From: Spongilla lacustris
Taxonomy: Eukaryota > Porifera > Demospongiae > Spongillida > Spongillidae
NCBI GenBank assembly: GCA_949361645.1
Contig: OX442430.1
Location: 7,550,351 to 7,614,350 of the forward strand
DNA length: 64,000 nt
Direction: 5' to 3'
The notes beneath the pieces are model-generated. The model saw nothing but the letters and a program-made list of their open reading frames with translations. It ran no database searches and was not told where the DNA came from. This document shows, in pieces, positions 1 through 11,000 of the stretch. The position numbers and the translations under genes are program-made. Each line of letters begins with the position of its first letter. Position 1 is the stretch's first letter.

Positions 1-552
1 GCATCGGCGGCAGGATAGGTTGCGGAAATGGATATTAATATGTTTTATTCAAGTGGTAGGGGGCAAATTTAAAGATAGGTATATACATTCTACAGCCAAA
101 ATGCTTCGTTTCTATCAGTGCACACATGGTTAAGTGGGAGAAGCCGAATTCCAAAATCACCCATTTATAGTACCCCCCTATTGCTGGATGACTTAGGTTA
201 TATGACAGTAATTGTGCACACACTGCAGGAAAAAATGAATTTTAGATCACACACATGCACACATGCACACAGCTAACTACAAAACATAATTAAATATGGA
301 GTATAAAAAGTATAAAAAGTCACCAGGATAGGGCAGTGTGGTATGTATGTAAGCCACTTGCCTCGTGGTTCTACCATAGTTGTGTTATGCGTAGGTTTTA
401 TGCAAAGAGGACATGAAAGGCCCCTAGTGATGTCCACACCTAACCATCACCCGATTGCACTCACTTGGGTCCAGATGTAAACCTAACTCCATTGTAGGTA
501 CCACAGTAAGCCATGAAGAAGCATGGGGCGCCGATACAGAAAGAAGGTGAGC
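1..552. other. Non-coding, downstream of the Rab11-FIP gene
   Basis: I see no credible exon or RNA gene. The stretch is AT-rich with short CA runs (about 250-275). It lies beyond the poly(A) signal of the minus-strand gene. Confidence 0.5.
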
Positions 553-558
553 TTTATT
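553..558 (-). terminator. Poly(A) signal AATAAA of the Rab11-FIP gene
   Basis: The minus strand reads AATAAA about 270 nt after the stop codon at 826-828, so a short 3' UTR is likely. Cleavage was not located. Confidence 0.5.
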
Positions 559-825
559 TTAAATAGTAATAATACTTAAATACACCGCACTATTTATATC
601 TTCTACATGATGTCTCCTAAAAACTGCCATGATGACAAATGCAGAACACACAAGACAGATGGTATATGATGACAGTTGATGCCTATATAATTCCTCTGAT
701 CACACACATGCACATGCACACACACACACAACACAAATATGAACAAGAACACACACAAAAAATGCTAAAGCAGCTTTAGCCACTGCAGCCACTATAGCAT
801 TGGATGTGCTAGGTCACCAGCTTGG

Positions 826-3800
826 TCAGCTGATCTGAAGCAGCTCAGGGTTTGTCTCCATGATCCTATCCAGCAGCCTCTTGAGGTAGCTGTGCAGGGC
901 TTCTAGCTCCTGGTCTGTGGTCTTCAAGCGTTCCCTCGTCTTAAGCAGAGCCTTGATCAAGTCCTGACAGAGGTGGAGAGAGAAAAGCTCCATGTTTCAT
1001 CCTCACACTTGTCTACCCATGCTGTTCACACTATAACACCCAGGGTGTTCACACTACACCCCTTCTCCTTACCATAACACCCAGGGTGTTCACACTACAC
1101 ACCTTCTCCTTACCATAACACCCAGGGTGTTCACACTACACCCCTTGTTACCACAGTACTCACACTTAAAATTAAGCCCCCCCCCCCCTTCCCCTCCCCC
1201 CACACTACTGGTGGGGTGCTAAGGGAGCCCCTCCCCCTTCCCCTCCCCCTACTCACCTCTTTAGACCACTTGGCCCAGTCTTCTGTAGTCATGCTTTCAA
1301 AGTCGCAATCAGCGAGAGAGGTATCCTCACATGAGACTGGCCGACTATCACCCGAGTGAATAGAAGGATCACTGGCCTGCTCTATTGGAGCCCTCTGCTG
1401 CCCCTGAGGACCCTTTGGTGGGACTACAGGTCCCAACTGAGCCTCCTCGGAGGGCGGTGACATCACACTGATGCTCGCAGAGTGTTGCCTAGCAACAGAG
1501 TCATTGCTCTGTGGCGGGGGTTGGGCTGCAGCCGATGTCCTGCTCTTGGTCCTGATGGCCATGAGGAGTGCAGCGGAGATGCCAATGTCCTGGTCCTTCC
1601 TGCTGGCCTCTGACCCTGACCCTACCCCCCAAGAGAGAAGACCTCCATTACGTGACTATGGAATGGAGGTCTTTTGTTTGCATACATACATGCACACACC
1701 CAAACACACGCATACAGAAACACAAACACACACACTAACACACACACACATACATATACACATACAAACACACACTAACACACACACATGCATACTACAG
1801 ACACTGGTCACAACAAGACGCAAATACCATCAGTGCCATCTTCATGCATGAATACGGTGTTTTGACTATGGACGCAGCCTGACAATAAAATAGCATTCCA
1901 CATTCCTTAGCTACAGCTGGTAGGTTTAACCCCTTGATCACTGGCAGTTTCTTAAGGTAACTATTTTGACAATGACTGAAAGCTCGACAATTATTATACT
2001 GGAAAATGTATTGACCCGAACAAACTTTGTCTTGAAATAATTAGCTGGTGTCAATAAAGCAGCAAAATTGAATGACTGCAAATGGCACACATACCTATAG
2101 CCTTAAGGTGCCCCTGTATGTTACCAGTGGGAGGTCAATAAGGGAAAGGTGTGTGTGATGGGGAGGAGGGAGAAAGGGTGTGTGATGGGGAGGAGGAGGA
2201 AGAAGTGCAGTGCCCGGTCCAAGCTAACGTCCTTGGGTGCTAATACTACCTGAGAGACATGGCATCTGGCAGCCAACCAGCTACAGCTACTAGAGTTACT
2301 TTGCAGCAGAAATCACATGTGGTCTAGCTATGGCAAACACACACACACATACACACATACATACATACACAACACACACATATACACACACATATACACA
2401 CACATGCACACTGCATACACACACACTCACATACACAACACTCACATACACAACACACACATATACACACACACATACACATACACACACACATACACAC
2501 ACATACACACACATATACGCACACACACATTCACACACAAACACACACATACCGGTCATGTCTGCAACTCCAGGTACACCATCATTCATGCTTTCTCTGG
2601 ACGAGGATGCAGATGAAGGCCTATCTGTGCGTGACTTCCCCAAGGCCACTCTGACCTTCTTGTTCTCCTGGTACGAGGTCAGAGCCCTCTTGAGACCTCC
2701 TCCCCCTCCCGCTGGCCTACGCCCCTTCAAACTGAGAGTAGTTACAGACTGTGCGGGCTTGTCTGGTGTGCCACTCCTCCCCATCTCCGTGGGTGGAGGC
2801 GAGGAGGGCACACCCGTGGGGGCATCCACTTCGGATGTCGATCGGATGATGGGGGGTCGGGCTTAGATTGAGCTTCTTGGCCACCTTGATGTTGATGGGG
2901 GTCTTCTCGTTAACAAAGAGGGGAGCTTCGGCCCTTGTGTACTGGGCCGAGGGGGGAGACTTGTTTGATGGTGTTGTACACCTTGGGGATCCTGCTGGTA
3001 TGGGAGGAGGGGGAGGAGGAGGAGGAGGAGGAGAAGGAGGAGGAGGAGGAGGAGGAGGGGGAGGAGGAGGGGGAGGAGGAGGAGGAGGAGGAGGAGGAGG
3101 AGGAGGAGAAGGAGGAGGAGGAGGAGGAGGAGGAGGAGGAGGAGGAGGAGGAGGAGGAGGAGGAGGAGGAGGAGGAGGAGGAGGAGGAGGGAGGAGGAGG
3201 AGGAGGAGGGAGGAGGAAGAGGAGAGGAGGAGGAGGAGGGGAGGAGGGGGAGGAGGAGGAAGGGAGGAGGAGGGAGGGGAAAGAGGGAAGGAGGAAGGAG
3301 AGGGAGGGAGGATTGATCAAAAAACAAGTGATTTTCCCTCTGTTCCACTGTGATAAAAAGGTGGCTCAAAGAAACCGTGAGGGTGCATGTGTGAGGGTGC
3401 ATGTGTGAGGGTGCATGTGTGAGGGTGCATGTGTGAGGATACATGTGTGAGGGTATGTGTGAGGGTGCATGTGTGCATGTGTGAGGGTGCATGTGTGAGG
3501 GTGCATGTGTGAGGGTGCATGTGTGAGGGTGCATGTGTGAGGGTGCATGTGTGAGGGTGTATGTGTGAGGGTGCATGTGTGAGGGTGCATGTCGGGACAT
3601 GATGTACACATGAAATGTGATAAAGACCCAAAGCTGATGCAAGACATATTGGTTAATGGCTTCAGTTAATTCTTAAACCATCCCAAACATCCCTCACACC
3701 TCCAAACATTGGTGCATACCTCATTTACATGTTTTGACACGAAGGCCTTTTGTGACTCCGATATTGGTTTTAAATAAATCTTTTTAAATAAGGAATGCAC

Positions 3801-4986
3801 CCACTGTACCATAGATGTCACATGGACATTCCATGTTGTGTTGACCTCTAACCCCCACCTCCAGTATCTTCTCCCACCCCCAGTATATCCTCTCCCACCC
3901 CCCAGTATATCCTCCCCCACCCCAGTATATCCTCTCCCACCCCCAGTATATCCTCTCCCACCCCCAGTATATCCATTTTCAACTGCACTGTTCACCACCC
4001 TTAGTACATCACCTCATCACATTTGTCTGATGAACCTTGAAGCATTACTACACACACACCCCACACACAACACATATACACCCCACACACAACACATATA
4101 CACCCCACACACATACAAATACACACACAACACACACCACATGTATACATACAAATACACACTGCCATGAAAAGGTGCAGTGCTCCAAACCTGGACTGGT
4201 ACAAGTTAACACCGCTACAGTATATCTGATACTTCTTGACATAGTGGATGTGAGTACAGTATCAAAATATTTGGTACCTATCCCACCTCCCCTCCCACCC
4301 CACCTCCCCTCTCCTCCCACCTCCCCTCCAAAACAGTCAAGGTAAAAGTTATTTACTAAATCACAACAAATCACTGCAGAGGTGATATCTGATCACCATG
4401 GTTACCTTTGTCGCCATGACTCACAAACTCCGCCATGCTCTGCATCCTCTTAATGGGCGTGTCCTCACCACTGCCTCCCCCGGCATCCGCACTGCTGGTA
4501 AGCCGAGGGGGCGCGGTCTGTGTCTGGCTCCTGAGGTGAGAGCCTTGCCCCCTGTCTGGATCAGGTCGTCGTGTGGGCGTGTCTCCATCTGGTCCAGTTG
4601 GATCCCTCGCGGGGTAACCACAGTCTGCCACTGTGTTCTTTACCTCCTCAACGCCGCTGCCATCTGGAGAGTACCTGTGGGGGGGGCCCCCCTTGATTCC
4701 CGGGGCATCCCCGTGGTGGGATCTGTCCTCTGTGAGGGGGGTGGGGCTTGGCGGAGGAGGAACCGCCCATCTCCTTTGTGCCAGCTGAAGATGTACCCTT
4801 GCAAGTGGAAGGTGTATCCTTACCCTCTACCACCATCACCACCTCCACCACCACTGCTAGCAGAAGTCTGCTCTGTACCAGGTAGATGACCAAAGGTGTC
4901 TGGTATGGAACGAGGCCTCGCGCGACGACGCAAACTTCCACCTGAACCTCTCCTGAAACCCACACCTGCCTCCCTTCCCCTCCTCC
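826..4986 (-). CDS. Rab11 family-interacting protein (Rab11-FIP), 3' part, 5' end lost in gap
   Basis: Rab11-FIPs link Rab11 on recycling endosomes to motors and sorting machinery. Exons (coordinates high to low): 4986-4824, 4674-4406, 2991-2553, 1621-1257, 963-826. All introns are GT-AG, and phases agree at every junction except for one base in exon 2991-2553 (see findings). The last 46 codons form the Rab11-binding helix: a coiled stretch, then a segment ending LLDRIMETNPELLQIS before the stop. That is the diagnostic C-terminus of the family (human members end in similar LL-RxME-x-P-x-LL motifs). The upstream exons are Ser/Pro/Gly-rich and low complexity, as in family linkers. The N-terminus (a C2 domain if class I) is not visible and presumably lies in or beyond the gap. 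I cannot assign a paralogue number. Confidence 0.88.
1638..1673. repeat. Perfect 12-bp inverted repeat, 12-nt loop
   Basis: AAGACCTCCATT (1638-1649) is followed by its exact reverse complement (1662-1673). It lies in the intron just upstream of exon 1621-1257. Confidence 0.7.
2331..2550. repeat. (CA)n-rich microsatellite in a Rab11-FIP intron
   Basis: About 220 bp of imperfect CA/TACA repeats reach the 5' splice site of exon 2991-2553. The many open frames here are repeat artefacts. Confidence 0.9.
3001..3312. repeat. (GGA)n tract with AGGG-rich tail
   Basis: Almost pure GGA triplets run to about 3190, then degenerate purine repeats. The tract lies in the intron upstream of exon 2991-2553, 9 bp from its 3' splice site, so a very long pyrimidine tract precedes that exon on the transcribed strand. 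Confidence 0.9.
3377..3597. repeat. 12-bp minisatellite, unit GTGAGGGTGCAT
   Basis: About 18 copies with few substitutions. The unit contains a GTGAGG splice-donor-like string on the plus strand. Confidence 0.85.
3853..3975. repeat. Short minisatellite, CCCCCAGTATATCCTCTCCCA-like unit
   Basis: About six copies of a roughly 20-bp unit in the same intron as the GGA tract. Confidence 0.75.
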
Positions 4987-5186
4987 NNNNNNNNNNNNNN
5001 NNNNNNNNNNNNNNNNNNNNNNNNNNNNNNNNNNNNNNNNNNNNNNNNNNNNNNNNNNNNNNNNNNNNNNNNNNNNNNNNNNNNNNNNNNNNNNNNNNNN
5101 NNNNNNNNNNNNNNNNNNNNNNNNNNNNNNNNNNNNNNNNNNNNNNNNNNNNNNNNNNNNNNNNNNNNNNNNNNNNNNNNNNNNNN
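4987..5186. other. Assembly gap (200 N)
   Basis: Exactly 200 N, so probably a nominal size. It truncates the Rab11-FIP gene. Confidence 0.99.
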
Positions 5187-5199
5187 TATGCAGAAACCC

Positions 5200-5226
5200 T
5201 TTTTTTTTTTTTTTTTTTTTTTTTTT
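5200..5226. repeat. Poly(T) run, 27 nt
   Basis: Pure T run immediately right of the gap. Confidence 0.95.
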
Positions 5227-5288
5227 CATCATATCACGCGACAACTCTACATAATTAGGGGTCGGATCAGAATGCAGTGCTAATTAAC

Positions 5289-5487
5289 ACAAGATATAAA
5301 AAAACATTCTCTCTGAGAAAGTTAGTGGTATATAGGATTTGAAGGCAATGGTAGTGTAAAAAGGAAGGGAACAAGGGATTCAGTGGACTGTCCACTGAAT
5401 CCCTTGTTCCCTTCATTTTTACACCACTATTGCCTTCAAATCCTATATACCACTAACTTTCTCAGAGAGAATGTTTTTATATCTTGT
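5289..5487. mobile_element. Foldback MITE, 199 bp, near-perfect palindrome
   Basis: The left half is the reverse complement of the right half almost throughout. It folds around GTGGACTGTCCAC, and the ends read ACAAGATAT / ATATCTTGT. There is no coding capacity. A diverged second member lies at 62665-62892 and shares the arm motif GGTATATAGGATTTGAAGGC. Confidence 0.85.
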
Positions 5488-5596
5488 TTCATTTTTTTTA
5501 TATAAGTGACTACTAGTATATAGGTGTACTGACATGTAGTACAAGTAAATACGATTGTACGATAAAATCAGCCGTTGTAATTCCCATGTTTATTGC

Positions 5597-5923
5597 CTAG
5601 CAACACAATGTTACACTTGCAGCTGTTCCATTAGTTCGAAACTCGCGCACCAAGCTCTCCCTCTTAGAAGCTCGTTTCTCGTCTGAGTTCAGTTCATAAC
5701 GTTGCCTCTTAGAAGTTCGCACCGCAATAGAATTCTTTTCCTGTTGCCCCCTCTTAGAAGCTCGGTTCGACTCCAGATTTGCTCTGTACATGTCACGAGC
5801 AGACGCCCGCCTTTGTTCAGCATCAGCATCGTACCGAACTCGGGAGGACTCTAACTCATAGTCTTGATTTAGGAGGTATTCCTCTCGTCGCATAGCTTTC
5901 CTCTTTTGAAGCCATGAAGGCAT
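5597..5923 (-). CDS. Small basic repeat protein, possibly transposon-derived
   Basis: This single open frame of 108 codons starts MPSWLQKRKAMRREEY. It contains imperfect repeats around RASxR / KRxxYE spaced by acidic-rich segments, giving a highly charged, probably helical protein. Arrays of this type occur in the N-terminal parts of some eukaryotic transposon proteins. That parallel is only a resemblance and I recognise no catalytic domain. It lies between the foldback MITE and unannotated DNA and has no obvious introns. It may be a fragment of a larger element or a chance frame. The even spacing of the RAS motifs argues against chance. Confidence 0.4.
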   Translation of the reverse strand: MPSWLQKRKAMRREEYLLNQDYELESSRVRYDADAEQRRASARDMYRANLESNRASKRGQQEKNSIAVRTSKRQRYELNSDEKRASKRESLVREFRTNGTAASVTLCC

Positions 5924-5926
5924 TTT

Positions 5927-6887
5927 GACAAAAATAACTTCGCTAGCTAAAAGTGGTGAGCAAAACTAAAAACACAAATGAAACTTCCACCTGAGTGTTC
6001 CAATCATATATAACGATACACAATTTTAATTATACGTGAAACATTGTCATGAAAACGGTTTTCGTATAGTTCTAAATTACGTATATTGGTTACATGCTTT
6101 ATTTATATATCTGATACCTGAAGATGTATTGTCAGATTTTTCTACGATTTTTGGTGTAACTGGCGCTCTTTAAAACCTTTCCTATCTCGAGTTATAAAGA
6201 CGACGACTATGGACAAATTACGGTCTGGGAACGAGAACTACGAGCTTGTTTGTTCTCTTAAAGTAAACGGTCTGGCGACTTGAACAAAACAATAAATGAT
6301 CGTCTTTCCATTGTGGATCGACAGCAATAAAGAGCTACACTATCCGTTTCTCGGTTCATGAGTTATACGCGGGTCGCGTTTTTTTAATGATTTCATGATA
6401 CGGCACAAATCCTATATGAGAGTTACTGCCGTAACTCTCGATAGTGTGCGCGAACGGATGGCATTGATAGATCGATGTTCCGTGCGAAGGGTGCGGTGCA
6501 TTTACCGTCAATAATAATGCAACAGACTTACGGTTTTAAAAAAATGATTTTTAACCTTTTACCTTGCTCTACAGTCACATACACTAACTAGGAAACGTTT
6601 GGGAGTTAATCTTTGTGTACGATTTCAAGGCTCTGGCCCCTCCTGAAGATCTCTGGTAACCTGTCTGGGCTGGAGGCCATCCAAGCATACCTTGACCATT
6701 TGACGCCTATCAGCTCAAAGGCAAGAGGTGTAAGGTGTTAAATGGAAGCTGCCAAGGGCACCAGTGTTGATCATTTGGATTACCAAGTGATCAGTGATAT
6801 GGTATTTGGCAGGGCCACGGAAAGGGTTGGAAAATCACTGGAGAACAAGGGTGCTGTTGAATGGGGTTATGTAGACCTACTGCATGT
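5927..6887. other. Intergenic, nothing recognised
   Basis: No exon with credible splice sites or RNA gene was found on either strand. Confidence 0.5.
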
Positions 6888-7670
6888 ATGCGGGGGGGGG
6901 GGGGGGGGGGGGGGGGGCAATGTAGACCTACTGCATGTATGCGAGGGGGGCAATGTAGGCCTACTGCATGTATGCGAGGGGGGGGGGGGGGGCAATGTAG
7001 GCCTACTGCATGTATGCGAGGGGGGGCAATGTAGGACTACTGCATGTATGCGAGGGGGGGCAATGTAGACCTACTGCATGTATGCGAGGGGGGCAATGTA
7101 GGACTACTGCATGTATGCGAGGGGGGGGGGGGGGGGGCAATGTAGGCCTACTACATGTATGCGAGGGGGGGGGGGGGGCAATGTAGGCCTACTGCATGTA
7201 TGCGAGGGGGGGCAATGTAGGACTACTGCATGTATGCGAGGGGGGGGGGGCAATGTAGGCCTACTACATGTATGCGAGGGGGGGGGGGGGGCAATGTAGA
7301 CCTACTGCATGTATGCGAGGGGGGGGGGGGGGGCAGTGTAGGACTACTGCATGTATGTGAGGGGGGCAATGTAGGACTACTGCATGTATGCGAGGGGGGG
7401 CAATGTAGGCCTACTACATGTATGCGAGGGGGGGGGGGGGGCAATGTAGGCCTACTGCATGTATGCGAGGGGGGGCAATGTAGGCCTACTACATGTATGC
7501 GAGGGGGGGGGGGCAGTGTAGGACGACTGCATGTATGCGAGGGGGGCAATGTAGGCCTACTGCATGTATGCGAGGGGGGGGGGGGGGGCAATGTAGGCCT
7601 ACTACATGTATGCGAGGGGGGGCAATGTAGACCTACTGCATGTATGCGAGGGGGGGCAATGTAGGGCTAC
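6888..7670. repeat. G-run minisatellite, unit CAATGTAGGCCTACTGCATG + TATGCGA(G)n
   Basis: About 21 units, each ending in a run of 6 to 20 G. The unit core AGGCCT is palindromic. The variable G-runs make long spurious frames on both strands and could form G-quadruplexes. Confidence 0.92.
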
Positions 7671-8053
7671 TGCATTGGCTGCATGTATGAAGTCAAATGT
7701 TGAAAATCAATCATGTCATCCTTCAACGCATAATGAAAAACAGGCATTAGGGGGCTTCAAATCAGAGTGGATAGTAAGGTCATTGTGGAGGGAACCTGGT
7801 GAGGCTAGCCATGGGCTTTGGAAGACCTGAACAATGATACCACAACTTAACTTAGATTTTAAAATAAAACACTTTAGCCAGCCAATTAGTACCACGAGTA
7901 AGTGTACAAATACACAATACTGAAAAAGGACAAAAGTTACAAAGCAATAGAATGCCCAGCAGTCTAATTGCTCAAGCAAATGCTGTCATTAATAATACAG
8001 TGGGCATCGATTTTCATTGGTTCTCCACAGAGTCCATCAACAGCCATCCTTGG
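7671..8053. other. Intergenic or 3' flank of the Ig receptor gene
   Basis: No gene signal was seen apart from lying downstream of the minus-strand receptor. Further 3' UTR sequence is possible. Confidence 0.4.
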
Positions 8054-8059
8054 TTTATT
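8054..8059 (-). terminator. AATAAA overlapping the receptor stop codon
   Basis: The minus-strand AATAAA includes the TAA stop, so if it is used the 3' UTR would be almost nil. Confidence 0.4.
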
Positions 8060-11000
8060 TTCCTACTGCAGTACATATACCTTCTGTGGTTTGTTTAGCA
8101 AAACCAACAGGAGGAACAGAGTTGGGAGCAAAAGAAAGTTTGTATGTATAACTACAACAGATGCAAACCACCTCTCACCTGGTGATGACACTTATTATGA
8201 AGGTTCCCAAAAGCACACCACACACACAGATGGTAACCAGCGGACCTATCCAAGGGCCATCATTTGAGTGCTATGAGAAGCAAGGCAGAGAAAGAGGGAG
8301 AGGGAGAGGGAGAGGGAGAGGGAGAGGGAGAGGGAGAGGGAGAGGGAGAGGGAGAGGGAGAGGGAGAGGGAGAGGGAGAGGGAGAGGGAGAGGGAGAGGG
8401 AGAGGGAGAGGGAGAGGGAGAGGGAGAGGGAGAGGGAGAGGGAGAGGGAGAGGGAGAGGGAGAGGGAGAGGGAGAGGGAGAGGGAGAGGGAGAGGGAGAG
8501 GGAGAGGGAGAGGGAGAGGGAGAGGGAGAGGGAGAGGGAGAGGGAGAGGGAGAGGGAGAGGGAGAGGGAGAGGGAGAGGGAGAGGGAGAGGGAGAGGGAG
8601 AGGGAGAGGGAGAGGGAGAGGGAGAGGGAGAGGGAGAGGGAGAGGGAGAGGGAGAGGGAGAGGGAGAGGGAGAGGGAGAGGGAGAGGGAGAGGGAAAGAT
8701 ATGAACAGATGGCCTCACCAGATATAACACAGCTCCTACCATTGTGCTTGGCAACTCAGAAGCATCACCACTTAAATCCTGGACGTCATCAACTGTGCTG
8801 ACCTGGTACAGCAGAGCTCCCAACATCACCGTACCATTTATGATCCCCTTGGTTTGGAGGAGGAGCGACGATGCCGTCACGTCCCCCTTGAGGTTAGCGT
8901 ACACCAAATCCCCCCTAAACAGCAGGGCAGCCCCGCCTCTTTGACACACCATGGAGGGAGACCTTATGGCATCACTACTGATGGCCGTTTGGGAGATGTT
9001 GGACAAAATGGCTACTACCACCTCAACAAATGCGCGCTCGGTTTCTTGGAGGTAACTCTCCTAAAGATTAAAAAAATCGATGGCAAAAAAAACTATTAAT
9101 GGTGGATCACACAATGCCAGGTCACCATGACAACACACCTTCCAGTCAGTGCAGCTTGTCTCATTCATAAACGTCAGCTTCATCTCAATACTCGCTGTCA
9201 TCAAAAGAGAAAACATTCAGTATACTTTTGTGTTGCTAAAGATGGAGATTGCTACCTTCTTCGAGGAGAACCAGACTCTTCTCTTCTGCGTAGTAGTCCC
9301 CAACGACTAGGCAGGAATATTGACCCATGATGGGAAGGCTGGCTTTGATCTGGGACGTGAGCAGCTGGGACACCCTTCCACGACTCTCGCTCAAGACACT
9401 GCCCCCTTTCAGCCACCGTATGGTGGTGGTACCCTTGTCCCCCGCGCCCCCCTCGGAGGTACCCTTGTCCCCCGCGCCAACTTCCAGCGAGCACGTGAGG
9501 GTTGAGACTTCGTCCTTGCTCAGGATGGTTTCGTTTGCGCTCAGCACAACACGAGGCAATTCTGTTGATAGGTGCAGACAGGAAAGTTTTTTAAAATTTA
9601 TTTTTATTTTTATTTTTAAACGTCACTCCATGCACAGTGATAACCCACAACATAACATAACATGGCTGTGAAGCTCAGCATTTGTAAGGGACCAGGTCAC
9701 CCATCATAAAAGGGACCAGGTCACCCATCATAAAATGCACCAGGTCACCCATCATAAAATGCACCAGGTCACCCATCATAGAATGGACCAGGTCACCCAT
9801 CATAAAATGCACCAGGTCACCCATCATAAAATGGACCAGGTCACCCATCATAAAATGGACCAGGTCACCCATCATAAAATGGACCAGGTCACCCATCATA
9901 AAATGCACCAGGTCACCCATCATAAAAGGGACCAGGTCACTCACCATACAAGACCAGGTTAACTTCGCCTGTGCCCAAGATTATCCTTTCTGCCCCTATA
10001 GCAGAGGTCAAATTCACCACGTAGTCACGACAATCTTCGCCGATGCCCAGCCTGAGTACGTCCACATCTGCTGTGGCGATGAATGCCTCCACAGCATACA
10101 CACCTGCGTCCTCCTTGGCAGCATTACTAATCACTAGTGTGGCGCTAACTGTACCATCAGGGAGAATGTCAACACTCCTGCCGTAACGGCTGTCCCCGTC
10201 AGATACGATCCGTCCTTCGTGGTACCATGACGTCTTCAACGCCTCCTCGACCAGTGCTGTTGATGCGTCGGTTGCACCAATGTTGGCGAGACCCATAGTG
10301 ACCTTGATGTGGGCGTGCTGGTGGGCCACGTACATCTGCTGCTGGAGGGGCACTTGTGAGCTCAACTCTGATCGGTTGGAGGGCATCTCTGTGAATAAAG
10401 TAAAAAGCTGCAGTTTAAGGTGCCACAGAAAATATACATACAACAATGGACAAATTAAATGAATGATGACTTAGGAATTAACCAATCTACACCATGGCCA
10501 TATGGACATACCTGCCTGTATTACATGAGGTATATATGGGACAGTTTCCACAAAAGCTTCCTATTGCATAATATATAAAATGTTATAACATTCCATTGTG
10601 TTTGGATACCTATAACTTCTGAACGGTTAAGGCCATAGACTTCCTATTTCCAACACTTTATACCACACCATTTCTCTATGGTAAAATACATTTTGGGGTC
10701 TTACTTGCTCCATGACAGTACTGCAATGTTCTATACCCCAACAGGTTCAAACACGCCATAACTTTTAGCAGGAGTAATCAAATCGCTTCAAATTCGGTTT
10801 GTATGTAGAAAGATCCTTTAATACCTATCAAATTGTACTTTTACGTCATCCGTTACGGAGATACAGTTGAACAAAGTACGTACATGTTTTTCGCGTCAAT
10901 CATTTGTGCAAATTGCGTCCCGCTCGATGTATGGGGAGGCGGTGATGATATCATTGGCGCGAATCAAGCGGGAAAACGTGCATTTCTTTGTTCAACTGTA

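Noticed and set aside
3838..4170. CRISPR-like look of regularly spaced repeats here and in other minisatellites
   Set aside because: Units are contiguous tandem repeats without unique spacers, in animal DNA.
5740..5790. tRNA B-box-like GGTTCGACTCC
   Set aside because: No matching A box or cloverleaf at the right distance; it recurs as part of the coding repeat of 5597-5923.
8161..9021. Long frames of alternating Arg-Gly, Glu-Gly or Pro-Ser
   Set aside because: They are translations of the (AGAGGG)n array; only the part from 8719 up belongs to a supported exon.
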